Assembly (NCBI RefSeq): GCF_024297145.1
Contig: NZ_JANCTC010000001.1
Span: 62,001 to 126,000 of the forward strand
DNA length: 64,000 nucleotides
Reading direction: 5' to 3'
Source of the DNA: Mesorhizobium sp. LMG 17147
Lineage (GTDB): Bacteria; Pseudomonadota; Alphaproteobacteria; Rhizobiales; Rhizobiaceae
In this document: in pieces, positions 25,966 through 35,251 of the stretch
Layout: each line of letters begins with the position of its first letter
How positions within the stretch are numbered: position 1 is the first letter of the stretch
Made by a program: the position numbers and the translations under genes
The notes under the pieces: generated by a model
Seen by the model: the letters and a program-made list of their open reading frames with translations, nothing else
Told to the model about the DNA's origin: nothing
Database searches by the model: none

Positions 25966-27968
25966 GGCCTTGGCCCCGTGTAGGTAGCCAGTGCCTCGCG
26001 GCGCGCGCTTCGGTTGGCGCGGTCGATCCGGGCGACTTCGGCGGCAGAAATGACGTATTCGGGTTTGTCGCGCCATGCGAATACGACGAAGGTAGCGAAA
26101 GCACCGAGCGCGCCGAGTGCCACCATCCACCAGATGTGCCAGATGAGAGCGAAACCCATCACGGTCGCAAAGAAGGCGCAGATGAACCCGGTGGGACTGT
26201 TGCGCGGCATCTCGATCGGCTCGTATTCAGGCTCGTCGCGCAGGCGGTTTTGCTCGCGTGCCCGCTGCTTGATGCTCCAGTAGGGCTCTTCGCCCTCGAC
26301 GTGCGGAAGCGCGGCGAAGTTGAAGACCGGCGGCGGCGAGGGCGTGGCCCATTCCAGCGAGCGCCCGTCCCAGGGATCCCCTGTGGAATCTCGAAGCGCC
26401 GCACGCTGCCGGATGCTGACGACGAGCTGTATGATCTGCGCGACCACGCCGGCGGTGGTGATGATCATGCCGGCGCCGGCAACCAGCACCCAGGGATACC
26501 AGGCCGGCACGTCGAAATGCTGCATGCGGCGGGTCATGCCGAGCAGGCCGACGGCGTAGAGCGGCACGAAGGTAGCATAGAACCCGATCAGCGTCAGCCA
26601 GAAGGCCAGCTTGCCCCAGCCCTCGTGCAGCCGGAAACCGAATGCCTTGGGAAACCAGTAGGTATATCCCGCGAAGGCGCCGAACAGCACGCCGCCGATG
26701 ATGACGTTATGGAAATGCGCCACCAGGAACAGGCTGTTGTGGAGCAGGAAATCGGCCGGCGGCACCGCCAGCAACACGCCCGTCATGCCGCCGATGACGA
26801 ACGTCACCATGAAGCCCAGCGACCACAGCATTGGGGTCGCGAAGCGGATGCGGCCGCCATACATGGTGAACATCCAGTTGTAGATCTTCACGCCGGTACC
26901 GACAGCGATGATGCTGGTGGCGATGCCGAACGCAGCGTTGACGTCGGCGCCGGCGCCCATGGTGAAGAAGTGGTGCAGCCACACCATGAAGGAAACGATG
27001 CAGATGAACAGTGTCGCGGCCACCATCGAGCGGTAGCCGAACAGCGGCTTGCTGGAGAAGGTGGAGATGACCTCCGAGAAGATGCCGAACGCCGGCAGGA
27101 CGAGGATGTAAACCTCGGGATGGCCCCAGGCCCAGATCAGGTTCACGAACATCAGCATGTTGCCGCCGGCTTCGTTGGTGAAGAAATGAAAGCCGAAATA
27201 GCGGTCGAGCGTCAGCATCGCGAGCGTGGCTGTGAGGATCGGGAACGCGGCGACGATGAGCAGGCTGGCGGCGAGTGAAGTCCAGCAGAACATCGACATC
27301 CTGAGGTAACTCATGCCGGGCGCCCGCATCTTCAGGATCGTGGTGACGAAATTGATGCCGGTGAGCAGCGTTCCGACACCCGCTATCTGCACCGCCCACA
27401 GATAGTAATCGACACCGACGCCCGGCGAGTAGGCGGTCTCGCTGAGCGGCGGATAGGGCAGCCATCCGGTGCGCGCGAACTCGCCGATCACCAGCGAGAT
27501 GTTGACCAGCAGCGCGCCGGTGGCGGTGAGCCACAAACTCACCGAGTTGAGCGTTGGAAAGGCAACGTCGCGGACGCCGAGCTGCAGCGGCACGACCAGG
27601 TTCATCAGGCCGATGACGAACGGCATCGCCCCGAAAAAGATCATGATGGTGCCGTGGGCAGAAAAGACCTGATTGAAGTGGTCGGGCGGCAGATAGCCGG
27701 GCGCCTGGAAGGCGAGGGCCTGCTGGGACCGCATCATGACGGCGTCGCTGAAGCCGCGCAGCAGCATCAGCAGCGCCAGCAGCGTGTACATCACGCCAAT
27801 CCGCTTGTGATCGACGCTGGTGATCCATTCGCGCCACAGATAGGGAAAATGGCCGGCCAGGAAGACCCAGGCCAGCACGCCGAGGATTGTCAGGGCGACG
27901 ACCGCCGAGGCGATCATCGGCAGAGGCTGATCGAACGGAATGACGTCCCAGCTCAATTTTCCGAGCAT
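25962..27968 (-). CDS. cyoB: Cytochrome o ubiquinol oxidase subunit I
   Basis: A 668-residue heme-copper oxidase subunit I of the quinol-oxidising bo3 type. WAWGHPEVYILVLPAFGIFS carries the CuB-site His and proton-channel Glu, WLHHFFTMG the paired CuB histidines, and VAHFHNVIIGGV the heme-ligand histidines. A leading extra helix (MIASAVVALTILGVLAWVFL) and long C-terminal part are CyoB traits. It reduces oxygen to water while pumping protons. Confidence 0.97.
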   Translation of the reverse strand: MLGKLSWDVIPFDQPLPMIASAVVALTILGVLAWVFLAGHFPYLWREWITSVDHKRIGVMYTLLALLMLLRGFSDAVMMRSQQALAFQAPGYLPPDHFNQVFSAHGTIMIFFGAMPFVIGLMNLVVPLQLGVRDVAFPTLNSVSLWLTATGALLVNISLVIGEFARTGWLPYPPLSETAYSPGVGVDYYLWAVQIAGVGTLLTGINFVTTILKMRAPGMSYLRMSMFCWTSLAASLLIVAAFPILTATLAMLTLDRYFGFHFFTNEAGGNMLMFVNLIWAWGHPEVYILVLPAFGIFSEVISTFSSKPLFGYRSMVAATLFICIVSFMVWLHHFFTMGAGADVNAAFGIATSIIAVGTGVKIYNWMFTMYGGRIRFATPMLWSLGFMVTFVIGGMTGVLLAVPPADFLLHNSLFLVAHFHNVIIGGVLFGAFAGYTYWFPKAFGFRLHEGWGKLAFWLTLIGFYATFVPLYAVGLLGMTRRMQHFDVPAWYPWVLVAGAGMIITTAGVVAQIIQLVVSIRQRAALRDSTGDPWDGRSLEWATPSPPPVFNFAALPHVEGEEPYWSIKQRAREQNRLRDEPEYEPIEMPRNSPTGFICAFFATVMGFALIWHIWWMVALGALGAFATFVVFAWRDKPEYVISAAEVARIDRANRSARREALATYTGPRP

Positions 27969-27970
27969 TG

Positions 27971-28894
27971 TCAGCCTCCTGTCTTGGGCGATACGCCCGG
28001 CTCGGGGCGATCGGCCTGGGGACCGGGCGCGGGCGGAACGCCCTGCGTCGCGATTTCATGGAAAAGGTCCGGCTCGACCGAGCGATAGGTTGAAGGTGGC
28101 ACGTCGATGCTCTGTCTGGCTAGTTCGTGGTAGCTGGCCTTGTCGAGTGCCTGTCCCCGGCTTCGCGCCGAATTGACGAACGCGTCGAAGGCATCCGCTG
28201 CGACGGCATGCAGCACGAATTGCATACCTGGAAAACCGTCGCCGCTGAAATGGGCCGACCGCCCATAGAATTCGCCGGGCTGATCCGCCTGCAGGTGAAG
28301 CTGCGTCGTCATGCCGTTCATCGTGTAGATCATGCCGCCGAGCTGAGGCACGAAGAACGCATTCATCACGCTTGCCGAGGTGAGCGAGAAATGCACCGGC
28401 CTGCCCGCCGGCACCACAAGCTGGTTGATGCTCGCGACATTCTGCTCGGGGTAGATGAACAGCCATTTCCAGTCGAGCGACACGACCTGCACCTCGAGCG
28501 GCTTTTGCTGGGAATCCAGCGGCTTCATTGGATCGAGGTCATGCGACCCGATCCAGATGATGCCGCTCAGAAACAGGATGACGAGGATGGGGATCGACCA
28601 GACCACCAGTTCGATGCGCCCGGAATAGGCCCATTCCGGCAGATACCGCGCCCTTGTGTTGGTTTCCCGGAACCACCAGGCAAAACCGAGCGTCGCCAGG
28701 ATCGTCGGGATGACGATGGCCAGCATGATGGCGACCGAATTGAGCAGGATCGTCCGCTGCGCGGCGCCGACTGGTCCTTGCGGGTCGAGTACGCCGCCCT
28801 GGCAGCCGGCAAGCAGAGCGGCAAGCAGCATCGTCGCGCCGATGCGGCCAACACGGATGGCCGCACAATTTCGAACGATCGCCCTCAGCAACAT
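27971..28894 (-). CDS. cyoA: Cytochrome o ubiquinol oxidase subunit II, lipoprotein
   Basis: A 307-residue CyoA with a lipoprotein signal: LLAALLAGCQGG places the lipidated Cys near residue 30. Two membrane helices follow (about 45-67 and 93-112), then the periplasmic cupredoxin domain with VVSLDWKWLFIYPEQNVASI. The CuA ligands of cytochrome c oxidases are absent (GGMIYTMNGM in their place), showing quinol as donor. ATG at 28894; the upstream frame to 29071 is unlikely. First gene of cyoABCD, with its promoter probably just before the 21-base tandem repeats. Confidence 0.94.
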   Translation of the reverse strand: MLLRAIVRNCAAIRVGRIGATMLLAALLAGCQGGVLDPQGPVGAAQRTILLNSVAIMLAIVIPTILATLGFAWWFRETNTRARYLPEWAYSGRIELVVWSIPILVILFLSGIIWIGSHDLDPMKPLDSQQKPLEVQVVSLDWKWLFIYPEQNVASINQLVVPAGRPVHFSLTSASVMNAFFVPQLGGMIYTMNGMTTQLHLQADQPGEFYGRSAHFSGDGFPGMQFVLHAVAADAFDAFVNSARSRGQALDKASYHELARQSIDVPPSTYRSVEPDLFHEIATQGVPPAPGPQADRPEPGVSPKTGG

Positions 28895-29069
28895 GAGATC
28901 TCGCCGTGTCCTGAAAACCGATTGGAACGTTGCAGGCAGCGTGGCTGCCAACCCCGAATGTGCGCGCCGGTATGCTCCTGGCGACAGTTTCTTCACGCAC
29001 GGGGCTCCGGCGGCAGAACCACATGCGGCGGATGTCATCGTTAAGCGGTCGACCTGTCGAGAACCCTCC

Positions 29070-29153
29070 AAATCCTAAAAACCGGCGGCAAATCCCAAGC
29101 AACCAGAGCCAAATCCTAAGAAACCAGAACCAAATCCCTAAGAAACCAGAAAC
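29070..29153. repeat. Tandem repeat, about 21 bases, four imperfect units
   Basis: Units begin at 29070, 29090, 29111 and 29132 with the core AAATCCTAAGAAACCAGAAC; the first is the most diverged and the last is one base longer. Nothing in it codes convincingly. It lies upstream of cyoA on the opposite-strand side. Confidence 0.75.
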
Positions 29154-29227
29154 AGTACCCAGATCGAAGTTATCGCCAGAAACGTGGCGAATGCCAAGGC
29201 GGCAAACCGGTTCATGGCCGCGCCCAT
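29138..29227 (-). CDS. Possible 29-residue hydrophobic peptide
   Basis: A short frame, MGAAMNRFAALAFATFLAIT and then SIWVLFLVS, encodes a single membrane helix. An internal ATG at 29215 is an alternative start. No good ribosome binding site is seen. Its stop sits at the edge of the tandem repeat. It could be a small membrane protein of the kind that accompanies oxidases, but the support is weak. Confidence 0.2.
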   Translation of the reverse strand: MGAAMNRFAALAFATFLAITSIWVLFLVS

Positions 29228-29440
29228 AGTTGGTCCATTTAGTCCGCTCCCTGCGACGTGGCTGCTGATTTCAGTGATGCTGCTCTGGAGGGCTGCGCCA
29301 ACCGAACGAATGTTCGTCGCGAAAGTTCCCAAAAACCCACATCCACCGCAGCCTTTGGTTGCAGCGCAGGGCGGCAACGCGATGCGAACCAGGGGCGGCT
29401 GGGCGGCTTTCTGCCAAACCGGAAACGAGTTCGGCTTTGC

Positions 29441-29455
29441 GTATGTAAAAAATAC
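29441..29455. promoter_or_regulatory. AT-rich dyad upstream of the catabolic cluster
   Basis: GTAT and ATAC are separated by seven mostly A bases, about 75 bases before the first gene. It is the only obvious dyad in the likely promoter and a candidate site for the IclR regulator. Confidence 0.25.
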
Positions 29456-29526
29456 TTGTGTAGGTGAAAATAGTTGCTACTAATCGGCTGGGCCGGCGCA
29501 TGGCCGGCTCTGGGAGGAATTTCGGC

Positions 29527-30669
29527 ATGAGAAGACTGCGCGGCCTCGCGTGGGATCACCGACGCTGCTGGGGTCCGCTCGAGGCCAGCATCGGGCCGTA
29601 TTGCGCCGCCAATCCCGGTCTTGAGATCGAATGGGACCGCCGCAGCCTCTATGAGTTCGGCGAGGGCGCGCTTGGTCCCGTGCTCGGCGCCTATGATCTT
29701 GTCGTGTTCGATCATCCGTTCATCGGCGATATTGCCGAAGGCGGGCTGATGGTGCCGTTCGATTTGTCGGCTGAGCAGCGCCGCGGCTTCGAACGGGATT
29801 CGGTCGGCGCATCCTGGCAATCCTACGCGAGGGACGGGCGCCAATGGGCGTTGCCAATCGATGCTGCCTGCCAGGTTGCCTCGTATCGCCCTGATCTCCT
29901 GGAGCGCTACGGACCGCTGCCGCGCAGCCATGATGAGGTGCTGGAGCTCGGCCGGCGCGCCTTGAAGGACGGCAAATGGCTTGGGCTGCCGTTGGTGCCG
30001 ACTGACGCCATGTGCCTGCTTTTGACGCTCGGTGAGCCCCGCGAAGACGGCGACGAGTTCATTGCTGGGGAAAAAATCGAGCAGGCCGTCGGCCAGTTGC
30101 GCCAGCTTGCGGCGCTGTCGCACCCGAACTCGCCGAAATGGAACCCGATCCGCTGCTACGATCATATGATCGCGCATGACGACGTGGTCTACGTGCCGTT
30201 CGCCTTCGGCTATGTGAACTACGCCTCCAGGGCAGACAGGCCGTATCTGCGCTTCGCCGACGTGCCGACGCCGCGATCCGCCGGCGCCTTGCTCGGCGGC
30301 GCCGGCATCGGCGTCAGCGCTCAATCGAAACACAAGCAGGCAGCCGTCGATTACGCGCTGTTTCTGTGCTCGCCCGGCTATCAGCGCGGCGACTACGTGA
30401 AATCCGGCGGACAGCCGGGATCGCTGGCGGCGTGGCAGGATGCCGAGGTCAACGCTCTCTCAGGCGGCTTCTTCGCCTCGACGCTGGCGACGATCGAAGC
30501 TTCCTATCTGCGCCCGACCCATCCGGGCTTCATCAGCTTCTTCCGCCAATGCGCCCCTCACGCCGCGGCCGCCATCACCGGCGAATTGCCGGCGGCGGAG
30601 CTCGCGGACCGGCTGAACCGGCTCTATCGCGAGACCAGGCATGGCCAGCCGCAACGGAGCGTCGCGTAA
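29527..30669 (+). CDS. Extracellular-solute-binding-like protein without signal peptide
   Basis: A 380-residue protein with the layout of family 1 solute-binding proteins: an N-terminal lobe with YDLVVFDHPFIGDIAEGGL, a hinge region RQWALPIDAACQVASYRPDL, and C-terminal AVDYALFLCSPGYQRGDYV and SGGQPGSLAAWQ. It starts MRRLRGLAWDHRR, with no signal peptide or lipobox, so it should stay in the cytosol. GGGAGGAA supports the start at 29527, and the upstream in-frame ATG at 29464 would not add a signal peptide either. Its stop overlaps the start of the IclR regulator (TAATG). It may act as an intracellular ligand-binding partner of the regulator; that is inference. Confidence 0.75.
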   Translation: MRRLRGLAWDHRRCWGPLEASIGPYCAANPGLEIEWDRRSLYEFGEGALGPVLGAYDLVVFDHPFIGDIAEGGLMVPFDLSAEQRRGFERDSVGASWQSYARDGRQWALPIDAACQVASYRPDLLERYGPLPRSHDEVLELGRRALKDGKWLGLPLVPTDAMCLLLTLGEPREDGDEFIAGEKIEQAVGQLRQLAALSHPNSPKWNPIRCYDHMIAHDDVVYVPFAFGYVNYASRADRPYLRFADVPTPRSAGALLGGAGIGVSAQSKHKQAAVDYALFLCSPGYQRGDYVKSGGQPGSLAAWQDAEVNALSGGFFASTLATIEASYLRPTHPGFISFFRQCAPHAAAAITGELPAAELADRLNRLYRETRHGQPQRSVA

Positions 30670-31520
30670 TGGCCACCGATATTGCCCAGATCGTCGACGA
30701 AGGCGAAAGCGGCCGCAACGGCTACCGCGTGCCCGCTGTGGAGAAGGCGCTCGACATACTGGAATTCATGGCTGCCAGCGGCGAGCCGCTGACCCAGACC
30801 GAGATCGCCACCGGAATGGGGCGCTCCATTCACGAGATCTACCGCATCCTGCTGCTGCTGGAGAAGCGCGGCTACATTTTCCGGACGCAATCGGACCGCT
30901 TCCGCCTGTCGCTGAAGCTGTTCGAACTGGCGCATATGCATCCCCCGGTGAACCGCCTGGTCGAATGCGCGCTGCCGGTGATGCGCGGCTTGGCCGCCAA
31001 TGCCGACCAGAGCTGCCATCTCGTCGTCCGCGAAGGCGAGAGCGCACTGGTCGTGCTGCAGATCGATTCGCCTTTGCCGATGCGTTATTCGGTTGCCCTT
31101 GGCTCGCATTTCCCGATCCTCGAAACGAGTTCCGGCGCGGTGCTGCTGGCGCATTCTAGCCGCGCCGAGCGCGACCGCATCGTCGAGCGGATCGTCGCTG
31201 CAGGCGAAGGCCAAGGCAGCCGGGCGGAAATCGAAGCGCGGCTGAACGAAGTCGCAAGGCTCGGCTATGAAATGCGCGCCTCGCTGGCTGTCGAGGGCTG
31301 CATCAACATCTCGACGCCGGTGCGCGACCATACCGGCGCGGTCATTGCCGCGCTCACCGTCCCGTTCCTGCCGCAGAAGGCCGCGCGCTTCGATCGCAGC
31401 ACCGTCTTTGAGCGGACTAAGGCGGCGGCCGAGACGATATCGGCGGCGCTGGGCGCGGGCGAAGCTGCCGCCTCTTCACGTGCCGACCCGGAACGGCGGG
31501 ACTATCCGTTCAGCAACTGA
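30669..31520 (+). CDS. IclR family transcriptional regulator
   Basis: A 283-residue IclR regulator with an N-terminal winged HTH (VPAVEKALDILEFMAASGEP, TQTEIATGMG, EIYRILLLLEKRGYI) and an IclR ligand domain from about residue 100 with SCHLVVREGESALVVLQ and EGCINISTPVRDHTGAVIAA. It is expected to control the transporter and CoA genes that follow, responding to a catabolic intermediate. It is translationally coupled to the preceding binding-protein-like gene through a one-base overlap. Confidence 0.93.
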   Translation: MATDIAQIVDEGESGRNGYRVPAVEKALDILEFMAASGEPLTQTEIATGMGRSIHEIYRILLLLEKRGYIFRTQSDRFRLSLKLFELAHMHPPVNRLVECALPVMRGLAANADQSCHLVVREGESALVVLQIDSPLPMRYSVALGSHFPILETSSGAVLLAHSSRAERDRIVERIVAAGEGQGSRAEIEARLNEVARLGYEMRASLAVEGCINISTPVRDHTGAVIAALTVPFLPQKAARFDRSTVFERTKAAAETISAALGAGEAAASSRADPERRDYPFSN

Positions 31521-31543
31521 CAAGAAATACAGGGAGAAGAAAC

Positions 31544-32575
31544 ATGAACTGGTCCAAATCGATGCTGTTTGCCTCGGCGGCCGTGCTGGCTCTGAGCGCC
31601 GCCGCGGCACAGGCCGAAAACATGCCGAAGCGCATCGGCTACGTCACCAACTACGCCACGCATGAGTGGTATCAGAACGTCATCAAGGGTATGCAGGCCC
31701 GCGCCAAGGAACTCGGTATCGAGCTCGAGGTGCAGGACGCCAATCTGGACGTCGCCAAGGAGGTCTCCGCCGCCGAAGATTTCATGGCCAAGGGCGTCGA
31801 CGTCCTGATCATCACGCCCGTCAACGAGGAAGGCGTCGTGCCGCTGCTGCGCCAGGCGAAATCCAACAACGTTCCGGTCGTGCTCGAAGGCAATCCGGTC
31901 AAGGGCATGAGCACAATGGTCGCGATCTGCGACTACGACACCGGCTACACCGCCGGCGTCGAAGCCGGCAAATACGCCAAGGAAAAGCTCGAAGGCAAAG
32001 CCAAGGTGATGAATGTCGGCCTGCCGCTGCTGTCCGCCACCGTGCTGCGGTCGCAGGGTTTCATGGACGGCCTGAAGACCATCATCCCCGACGCGGTCAT
32101 GGTCCACGACCTCGACGGCGGCGGCAATCCCGATCGCGCACTCGAAGTCTCTTCGGCGGCTCTTGCCAAGAACGCCGACATCAACATCATCTACGGCATC
32201 AACGATTCCTCCTCGCTCGGCGGCCTTCAGGCCTGGAAAGCGGCCGGCAAGCCGCAGGATAGCCTGTTGACTGTCGGCACCGGCGGCGAAGGCCTCGCCT
32301 TCATCAATGCGATGCAGAACGAGCCGTCCTACCGGATCGAGGCCGCGATGTTCCCGGAAAAGGAAGGCTACACCGCCATCGATGCAGCGGTTAAGCTCTT
32401 CAACGGCGAAGAGGTGCCGGAACACATCGTCAGCCCGACCGCGCCGATGAACGGTGACGACTGGAAGAAGTTCTACGACTACGATGGCACCACACGCAAA
32501 ATCAAATGGGATGCCGTCAATGCGCTTCAGCCACCGGAAAAATGCATGAAAACTTCCGCCGATCTGAAGAAGTAA
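31544..32575 (+). CDS. Sugar ABC transporter substrate-binding protein, ribose type
   Basis: A 343-residue periplasmic binding protein of the RbsB-like family 2 group. A classical signal peptide (MNWSKSMLFASAAVLALSAA, cleavage after AQA) is followed by the first lobe with YVTNYATHEWYQNVIKGMQA, DVLIITPVNEEGVVPLL and hinge segments. The ligand is likely a sugar, polyol or sugar acid but cannot be told. It is the true exported receptor of the importer encoded after it. A strong hairpin follows the gene, a common way to raise binding-protein mRNA above that of the membrane parts. Confidence 0.93.
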   Translation: MNWSKSMLFASAAVLALSAAAAQAENMPKRIGYVTNYATHEWYQNVIKGMQARAKELGIELEVQDANLDVAKEVSAAEDFMAKGVDVLIITPVNEEGVVPLLRQAKSNNVPVVLEGNPVKGMSTMVAICDYDTGYTAGVEAGKYAKEKLEGKAKVMNVGLPLLSATVLRSQGFMDGLKTIIPDAVMVHDLDGGGNPDRALEVSSAALAKNADINIIYGINDSSSLGGLQAWKAAGKPQDSLLTVGTGGEGLAFINAMQNEPSYRIEAAMFPEKEGYTAIDAAVKLFNGEEVPEHIVSPTAPMNGDDWKKFYDYDGTTRKIKWDAVNALQPPEKCMKTSADLKK

Positions 32576-32587
32576 GGATTCCGGGTA

Positions 32588-32612
32588 GCCCTTCCCGCAC
32601 GGCGGGAAGGGC
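32588..32612 (+). terminator. Hairpin after the binding-protein gene
   Basis: GCCCTTCCCGC and GCGGGAAGGGC form a perfect 11-base-pair stem with a three-base loop, 12 bases after the stop. No T-run follows, so it is more likely an mRNA-stabilising or partially terminating element inside the operon than a full terminator. Confidence 0.6.
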
Positions 32613-32709
32613 AGCGGATCAGATATGCCGACGGCAAAACAGGGCAACCGTCCTGTTTTGGCCGGCAGGCTTCGAAACGGCGACGGCACCGATACGGGCT
32701 CGGAGTGAA

Positions 32710-33699
32710 ATGGACATGAGCGAGCTTACGCAATCCTCTGCGCCAAGGCGTTTCATCGGCGGCCAGCTGCTGGGCAGCAGCCAGCTGGTGCTCGGCGTGA
32801 TCCTGGCCGTGCTCTGCATCGCCATTTCGATTGCGGCGCCGCAATTCTATTCCGAGGCCAACATCATCGCCATCCTGCGCCAATGCGCGCTGGTGCTGAT
32901 CGTTGCCTCCGGCATGACGATGCTGATCATCACCGCGGAAGTCGACCTGTCGGTCGGTGCATCGCTAGCTTTTGTCGGCTGTATCGGCATGGCCGTGCTC
33001 AATTCAACACACAGCCTGACGCTCGGCCTGCTGGCGGCACTCGCCTTTTCAGGCGCGGTCGGTCTGTTCAACGGGCTGGTCGTCACCATGCTCAAGGTGA
33101 ACTCGCTGATCGCCACCATCGGCACCATGATGATGCTGCAGGGCGGCGTCTATCTGTTCACCCGCGAGGCGGTGCAGAACCACCACCGACTTGCCGGCTT
33201 CACCGATCTCGGCGCCGGTTACATCGGCGCGATCCCGCTGCCCGTGGTCGTTGCCGCGGTGATTTTCGCGCTGGCCGCGGCAACGCTGCGCTTCACCACG
33301 CTCGGCCGTTATCTCTACGCTGTCGGCGCCAACGAGCGCGCGGTTCGTCTCTCCGGCGTGCGCTCGCAACGCTTGAAACTCTTCGCCTTCGTCGTCACCG
33401 GCCTCTGCGTCGGCATTGCCGGCATGATCCTGTCGTCGCTGATGAATGCCGGCCAGCCGACCGCCGGCCGTGGCTTCGAGCTGACGGTTATTGCCGCGGT
33501 CATCCTCGGCGGCACCAGCCTGCTGGGCGGCCGCGGCTCGCTGCTTGGCACGTTGCTGGGCGTGCTGGTGCTGAAGGTCATCGACAACGGCATCATCATC
33601 CTCGGCTGGAACCAGGATCTGCAGATGGTGGTGCCCGGCATCGTCATCATCCTGGCGACCTATCTCGACATCGTGCGGAACAGAGCCAATGTCGGTTGA
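32710..33699 (+). CDS. Sugar ABC transporter permease, first copy
   Basis: A 329-residue RbsC-type permease with about eight to ten membrane helices. The family motifs MLIITAEVDLSVGASLAF and, near the C-terminus, GGTSLLGGRGSLLGTLLGV are present. CGGAG precedes ATG 32710; a second ATG at 32716 is possible. The gene overlaps the ATPase start by 11 bases. The cluster encodes two different permeases, suggesting a heterodimeric channel. Confidence 0.93.
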   Translation: MDMSELTQSSAPRRFIGGQLLGSSQLVLGVILAVLCIAISIAAPQFYSEANIIAILRQCALVLIVASGMTMLIITAEVDLSVGASLAFVGCIGMAVLNSTHSLTLGLLAALAFSGAVGLFNGLVVTMLKVNSLIATIGTMMMLQGGVYLFTREAVQNHHRLAGFTDLGAGYIGAIPLPVVVAAVIFALAAATLRFTTLGRYLYAVGANERAVRLSGVRSQRLKLFAFVVTGLCVGIAGMILSSLMNAGQPTAGRGFELTVIAAVILGGTSLLGGRGSLLGTLLGVLVLKVIDNGIIILGWNQDLQMVVPGIVIILATYLDIVRNRANVG

Positions 33700-35221
33700 T
33701 TTCCTTCACCCCGACGAAACCGTGGCTGTCGACAAAAGCGTGCCGGCGCTGGAGATGCGCGGCATCGGCAAGCGTTTTCCGGGCGTGGTGGCGCTGGACA
33801 ATGTCGACCTGACCCTGGAACCCGGCAAGATCCATGCACTGATGGGCGAGAACGGCGCCGGCAAGTCGACGCTGATCAAGATCATGGCCGGGGTATACGG
33901 CAAGGATGCCGGCAACATCCGGCTGCGCGGCCGCGAGGCCGACATCAAGTCGCCGCGCGACAGCCTGAAAGAGGGTATCAAGGTGGTGTTCCAGGAGATC
34001 GCGCTGATCGCCGAATTCAGCGTCGCCGAGAACATCTTCCTCGAAGGCTATCCGACCGGCAAAGGCGGCTCGATCGACTGGAAGAAGATCCGTGCCGATG
34101 CGGCCGCTCTGTTCAGGCGTATCGGCTTCAACGTCGACCCGGCAGCGCGCACGGGATCGCTGCCGGTCAGCCAGCAGCAGATGGTCGAGATCGCCCGCGC
34201 ACTCGTCCATGAAGCACGCGTCGTGGTGATGGACGAGCCGACCTCCTCGCTGACGCCGAACGAGGTCTCGCTGCTGTTCACCGTCATCCGCCGGCTGGCC
34301 GCGCTCGGCATCGCCGTGCTCTATGTCAGCCACAAGCTCGACGAGGTCTTCGAGATCGCCGACACCGTGACCGTACTGCGCGACGGCCGTCACGTCTCGA
34401 CCAGGCCGATCAGCGAGCACACCAACGATACGCTGATCCAGGACATGATCGGCCGGCGCATCGAAAACCTGTTCCCGCGCAAGCGCGGTGCACCAGGCAG
34501 CAAGGTCGCCCTTTCCGTGCAAGGACTTAGCACGGCGAAAAAGCTGAAGGACGTGTCGTTCGAAGCGCATGCCGGCGAAGTCCTCGGCTTCTTCGGCTTG
34601 ATGGGGGCGGGCCGGACCGAGCTCGCCAAGGCGATTGTCGGCTTCGATCCGATCACCTCCGGCACGATTTCGGTCGATGGCAGCCCGCTGCTGCCGCACG
34701 ACACGCACACCGGCGTCCGGCTCGGCATCGGCCTGCTCACCGAAGACCGCAAGAGCGAAGGGCTGATGGGCGAACTGCCGGTCTACCAGAATGCCAGCCT
34801 CGCCTCGCTCGGCGCCTTCGCCAGGATGGGCTTCGTCGATAAGGCAAGCGAACGCAAAGCGGTGCAGGACTATGTCGACCGCTTCCGCATCAGGACGCCG
34901 AGCTTGTTCCAGCAGGTCAAGAACCTGTCGGGCGGCAATCAGCAGAAAGTGCTGATCTCGCGCTGGCTGATGCGCGGTCTCAAGGTGATCGTCGTCGACG
35001 AACCGACCCGCGGCATCGACGTCGGCGCCAAGTCGGAAATTTTTGCGCTCATCGACCGGCTCGCCGGCGAAGGCCTGGCGGTCGTCATGATGACGTCCGA
35101 AATGCCCGAGCTGCTGGGGCTTGCCGACCGCATCGCGGTGATGTGCGAAGGCCGCCTCACCGCTATCATGTCCCGCGACGAGGCCACGCAGGAGAATATC
35201 CTCAATGCGGCGATCGGCTAA
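33689..35221 (+). CDS. Sugar ABC transporter ATP-binding protein, two nucleotide-binding domains
   Basis: A 510-residue RbsA/MglA-type double ATPase. The first domain has GENGAGKST and VVMDEPTSSL, but its signature reads LPVSQQQMVEIARAL rather than the usual LSxGxQQ. The second has the degenerate P-loop GLMGAGRTELAKAI typical of the family, a good signature LSGGNQQKVL and VVDEPTRGIDV. It energises uptake through the two permeases. It overlaps the preceding permease gene by 11 bases. Confidence 0.95.
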   Translation: MSVDFLHPDETVAVDKSVPALEMRGIGKRFPGVVALDNVDLTLEPGKIHALMGENGAGKSTLIKIMAGVYGKDAGNIRLRGREADIKSPRDSLKEGIKVVFQEIALIAEFSVAENIFLEGYPTGKGGSIDWKKIRADAAALFRRIGFNVDPAARTGSLPVSQQQMVEIARALVHEARVVVMDEPTSSLTPNEVSLLFTVIRRLAALGIAVLYVSHKLDEVFEIADTVTVLRDGRHVSTRPISEHTNDTLIQDMIGRRIENLFPRKRGAPGSKVALSVQGLSTAKKLKDVSFEAHAGEVLGFFGLMGAGRTELAKAIVGFDPITSGTISVDGSPLLPHDTHTGVRLGIGLLTEDRKSEGLMGELPVYQNASLASLGAFARMGFVDKASERKAVQDYVDRFRIRTPSLFQQVKNLSGGNQQKVLISRWLMRGLKVIVVDEPTRGIDVGAKSEIFALIDRLAGEGLAVVMMTSEMPELLGLADRIAVMCEGRLTAIMSRDEATQENILNAAIG

Positions 35222-35251
35222 GACGATGACGCTTCGCAAAGGGACCAAGTG

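Larger units (their letters stand above)
28895..29526. other. Long intergenic region between cyoA and the catabolic cluster
   Basis: 632 bases between divergent operons. It holds a four-unit 21-base tandem repeat at 29070-29153, a doubtful 29-residue frame on the minus strand, and an AT-rich stretch near 29440-29480 that probably contains the promoter of the catabolic cluster. No convincing larger gene was found. Confidence 0.6.
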
